Assembly (NCBI GenBank): GCA_000151295.1 | Contig: GG745333.1 | Coordinates: 84,083-120,132, forward strand | Origin: Allomyces macrogynus ATCC 38327 | Taxonomy: Eukaryota > Blastocladiomycota > Blastocladiomycetes > Blastocladiales > Blastocladiaceae | Length of the DNA stretch: 36,050 bases | Direction of reading: 5' to 3' | Part shown: in pieces, positions 33,721 to 36,050 of the stretch | Layout of the letters: every line of letters begins with the position of its first letter | Numbering within the stretch: the first letter of the stretch is position 1 | Notes under the pieces: model-generated | Told to the model about the DNA's origin: nothing | The model's database searches: none | Seen by the model: the letters and a program-made list of their open reading frames with translations, nothing else | Program-made: the position numbers and the translations under genes

Positions 33721-35384
33721 ATGCCGCAACACATGAACCTCAAGCACCTGCCGCCCGACGAGCTCGCCATCTACAACAAGCTCTACCCGATCAAGGTCGC
33801 GCTGCTGCAACTGAAAAAGGGCCAGCCGTTTGCGCTCGCCGACCTGACCGACCTCTCCGACCGCGTCTCCACGCTCGCCGACGACCTGGCCCTGCTCCGC
33901 GGCCATGGCACCTCTGGCATGACCCCGGCCGATGCCTACTCTGACTCTGACGACGACGACGGCGCATCGATCTCATCCGGAGGGTCGGGTGGGTCCTACG
34001 CGTCCTCGACCTCGTCCATGTCGGCCGCCGCCGGCACCTCTGGTGCTGCAAGCAACGCCGACGCCGACCACGACGACACGGCGCCACGCAACGCGCTCGA
34101 CTGCCTGTTCGACACGGTGCACCAACTGGTCCTTGAACTCTACGCGCAGGCCGATACGGTCGCGCCATCGATGCTACCCATCTACACGCAGCTCATGGCG
34201 ATCCAGAACGCGCTCGAAGACATGAAGGCCGACGCCTGCTTCACGCTCGACGACATTGTCGTCTACCAGCGCCGCCTGCGCGAAATCGAAAACCAGTACG
34301 TGCGCGACGGCAAGTTTCTGGTGCCGGACCACCCGGGGATCCCAAAGGGCCAGGCCGTCCTGTTTGCCAAACTGCACGCGTGTTACCGGCTCGCGTCGAC
34401 GTTGGTCCTCTTGATTGATACGCTCGACGACGCGCTGTTGCCGTACCACGAAACGGTGATCGCGATTCAAAAGGACTTGCACGCACTCGCCGCGCAGGCG
34501 CACCCGCCGACCACCGCGATATTGGCGGTTCAGGACCGCCTCGTCGCACTCGATGCGAAACGCGTGCAGGCCGAGTTTCGCGACCCAGCAACTAACAAGG
34601 CTCTGCGCGGACAACAACTGGTGGTCGCGATCATGGACCACTGCTACGACCTGATCACCGACCTGTGCAACAAAAAGGACAAGGTCGCGCCCGTCCTCGT
34701 CCCGCTCTATGACCATCTCGCATCCCTGCACCGCCGGCTTGCCGACTTGGTCTACCACCGGTGGGACGTGCGCCCGCAGGACCTCTACCCGTACGAGCGC
34801 GCGTTGCACCGTATTGACGCGCACCGGCACCCTTCGGGCGTGTTTTACTCGTCCCCGCCGTATCTTCTGACCAACTCGGGCCAGTCGTCGGCGAATTCGT
34901 CGGCGGGGCATTTACCGGACTTGGACGAGCATGCGCCCGTGGAGGGGGGCGGGGCCGGACCGGCGCCCGCAGGCCAGGCGGCGATTCATTATTTGTTGTA
35001 CAAGTGCCATTGCCATGTGACGACATTGCAGGCCACGATCGAGCCCGTGGATCCGGCGCTGATGCACTTGCATCATCATTTGATTGCCGTGCGAAAGTGT
35101 TTGGTCGAGTTGCGCCGGTTGGGTGGGCCGTTTACCCCGCAGGAACTTTACCCGTTCCAGCTCAAGCTGAAGAGTTTCGGTACGCTTTTCACGTCGGGTA
35201 CCGGGTGGAGAGGGTTCAGGGACTAACTGCGGTGCGGATCGTGGCGAATGCAGACGACCAGCGCGTCGACGGCAAGTTTATGGTGGACGGCGAGATTCCG
35301 GCGGGCCAGGGGGTATTGCACTCGTTGCTCAGCGAGTGCTACGATATTTTGAACGAGTTGAAGGCCGAGGTCGAGTGGGATTGA
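33721..35384 (+). CDS. DUF2408/UPF0662 family protein, 529 residues, two exons
   Basis: Fungal protein of unknown molecular function. Exons 33721-35179 and 35254-35384 sum to 1590 nt (530 codons). The intron (35180-35253) has a GTACGC donor, CTAAC branch and TGCAG acceptor, and joins KSF to DDQRVDGKFMVDGEIPAGQG. Seen: repeated helical units with a PIYxxLxxIxxxL pattern (for example PIYTQLMAIQNALEDMKA and PLYDHLASLHRRLADL), the motif GIPKGQAVLFAKLHACYRL mirrored later by GEIPAGQGVLHSLLSECYDI, and YPFQLKLKSF. Two Ser/Asp-rich or Gly-rich linkers are inserted. These features match UPF0662 proteins of fission yeast and other fungi. Cytosolic location is inferred from the lack of a signal or membrane segment. 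Confidence 0.85.
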
Positions 35385-36050
35385 TGGGCGGGGAAGGGAG
35401 TGGTGGTGGTGCTTGCTGAAATGAATTGCTGTTCCGTTTCATTTGAGGGACGGTTTGCTAAGTAGGTATATAAGTAGGTATAGGTATTGATCATTGATCG
35501 AGAAGGAAACATGAGTAAACTGGATCCGCTATCTAGGTTGTTGGGCTTGAACAAAAATGAACAGCTCGCGAGAGCTAAAGCGCTTGTCAACGTCGTTTCA
35601 CGCAACGTGACACGCGAACGATTGTGATCAGTGTCAGCAGCCAGATTTGAACTGGCGAAAGTCCGTTTCAAGGCCCACACTGACAAACTCGCTCGGTGCG
35701 CGATGGTGTTGGCGGCGCAAGTGCAGGTCGACAACGTTGCTGGCGACGTTGATGGAGCCCGTAAAACCATATGGTGTTGATACACCTGCCCCACCAAGCA
35801 ATTTTATGGGGCGCGGCGATACTCTGGGTGGATGAGCTTCTTGTAAATACTTGGTGTTCAGTGAGCGTTCAGATACCCATCGAGAAATGGGCAGCAGCTT
35901 CCAATCCTGTTCATCATCACGACAGCCATTCTCCCTTTTGCACATCATTCCATCCCATTTCGTCAACCATGCGGGTGCTTGCTCTTGATCGGTTGGTGTC
36001 TGTTGTGTGCTGACGTGAACACTGATAATAATTGTCCTATACCTACGAAT
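35385..36050. other. 3' region of the DUF2408 gene and right edge of the window
   Basis: Contains short AT-rich direct repeats (AAGTAGGTAT-type, 35457-35490) and the tRNA-like element at 35632-35684. No coding gene is supported. Confidence 0.4.
35632..35684 (-). ncRNA. tRNA-like element lacking a D arm (GAA anticodon position)
   Basis: On the minus strand, GTCAGTG and TGCTGAC form a seven-pair acceptor stem (last two pairs G-U type) with discriminator A. GCCAG-TTCAAAT-CTGGC is a perfect T arm. GGGCC-TTGAAAC-GGACT gives an anticodon-like arm with one mismatch and GAA at the anticodon position. Only one base separates the acceptor from the anticodon arm, so the D arm with the A box is missing. 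It may be a tRNA pseudogene left by deletion, or an unusual small RNA. Confidence 0.4.

Overview
The window comes from the nuclear genome of a GC-rich eukaryote, most likely a zoosporic (early-diverging) fungus. Genes are interrupted by short introns (64-115 nt) with CTGAC/CTAAC-type branch sites. It carries a GABA-B-like class C GPCR and a CHD7/Kismet-type remodeller; from general knowledge both fit Blastocladiomycota or Chytridiomycota better than Dikarya. The exact species cannot be read from the sequence. Both strands code.

Layout: (1) 1-752, C-terminal part of a WASP/Las17-like actin nucleation promoter. (2) 1587-2768, an orphan proline-rich protein. (3) 3955-8682, a complete short MRP-type ABCC transporter in eight exons, including one GC-AG intron. 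(4) 9086-11004, minus strand, a cytochrome P450 with a one-base frameshift in a G6 run. (5) 11853-14172, a VPS9-domain Rab5 exchange factor with a C-terminal ubiquitin-interacting motif. (6) 14815-14896, tRNA-Ser(UGA). (7) 15070-15930, a decayed, internally deleted copy of the ABCC gene. (8) 16433-19973, a class C GPCR in eleven exons with a PH-like domain in its tail. (9) 20619-20964, minus strand, a recent near-identical copy of the last ~345 bp of the ABCC gene. (10) 21873-27912, minus strand, a CHD subfamily III chromatin remodeller. (11) 29331-29405, tRNA-Val(CAC). (12) 30045-31565, minus strand, an intronless NKAP-like SR protein. (13) about 32090-33190, a CpG-depleted block with broken membrane-protein-like frames. 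(14) 33721-35384, a DUF2408/UPF0662 protein. (15) 35632-35684, a tRNA-like element without a D arm.

The genes are separate housekeeping or signalling units rather than one pathway. For most spliced genes the joined exons sum exactly to a multiple of three and neighbouring exons join within conserved motifs, so those models are strong. Exceptions are the P450 (one surplus base) and the CHD gene, where one junction is uncertain. No operon-like system, CRISPR array or intact mobile element was seen. The most notable points are the GPCR-PH fusion, an unusual 5' splice-site consensus (GTRCGY), the CpG-depleted block, and the scattered fragments of the ABCC gene.
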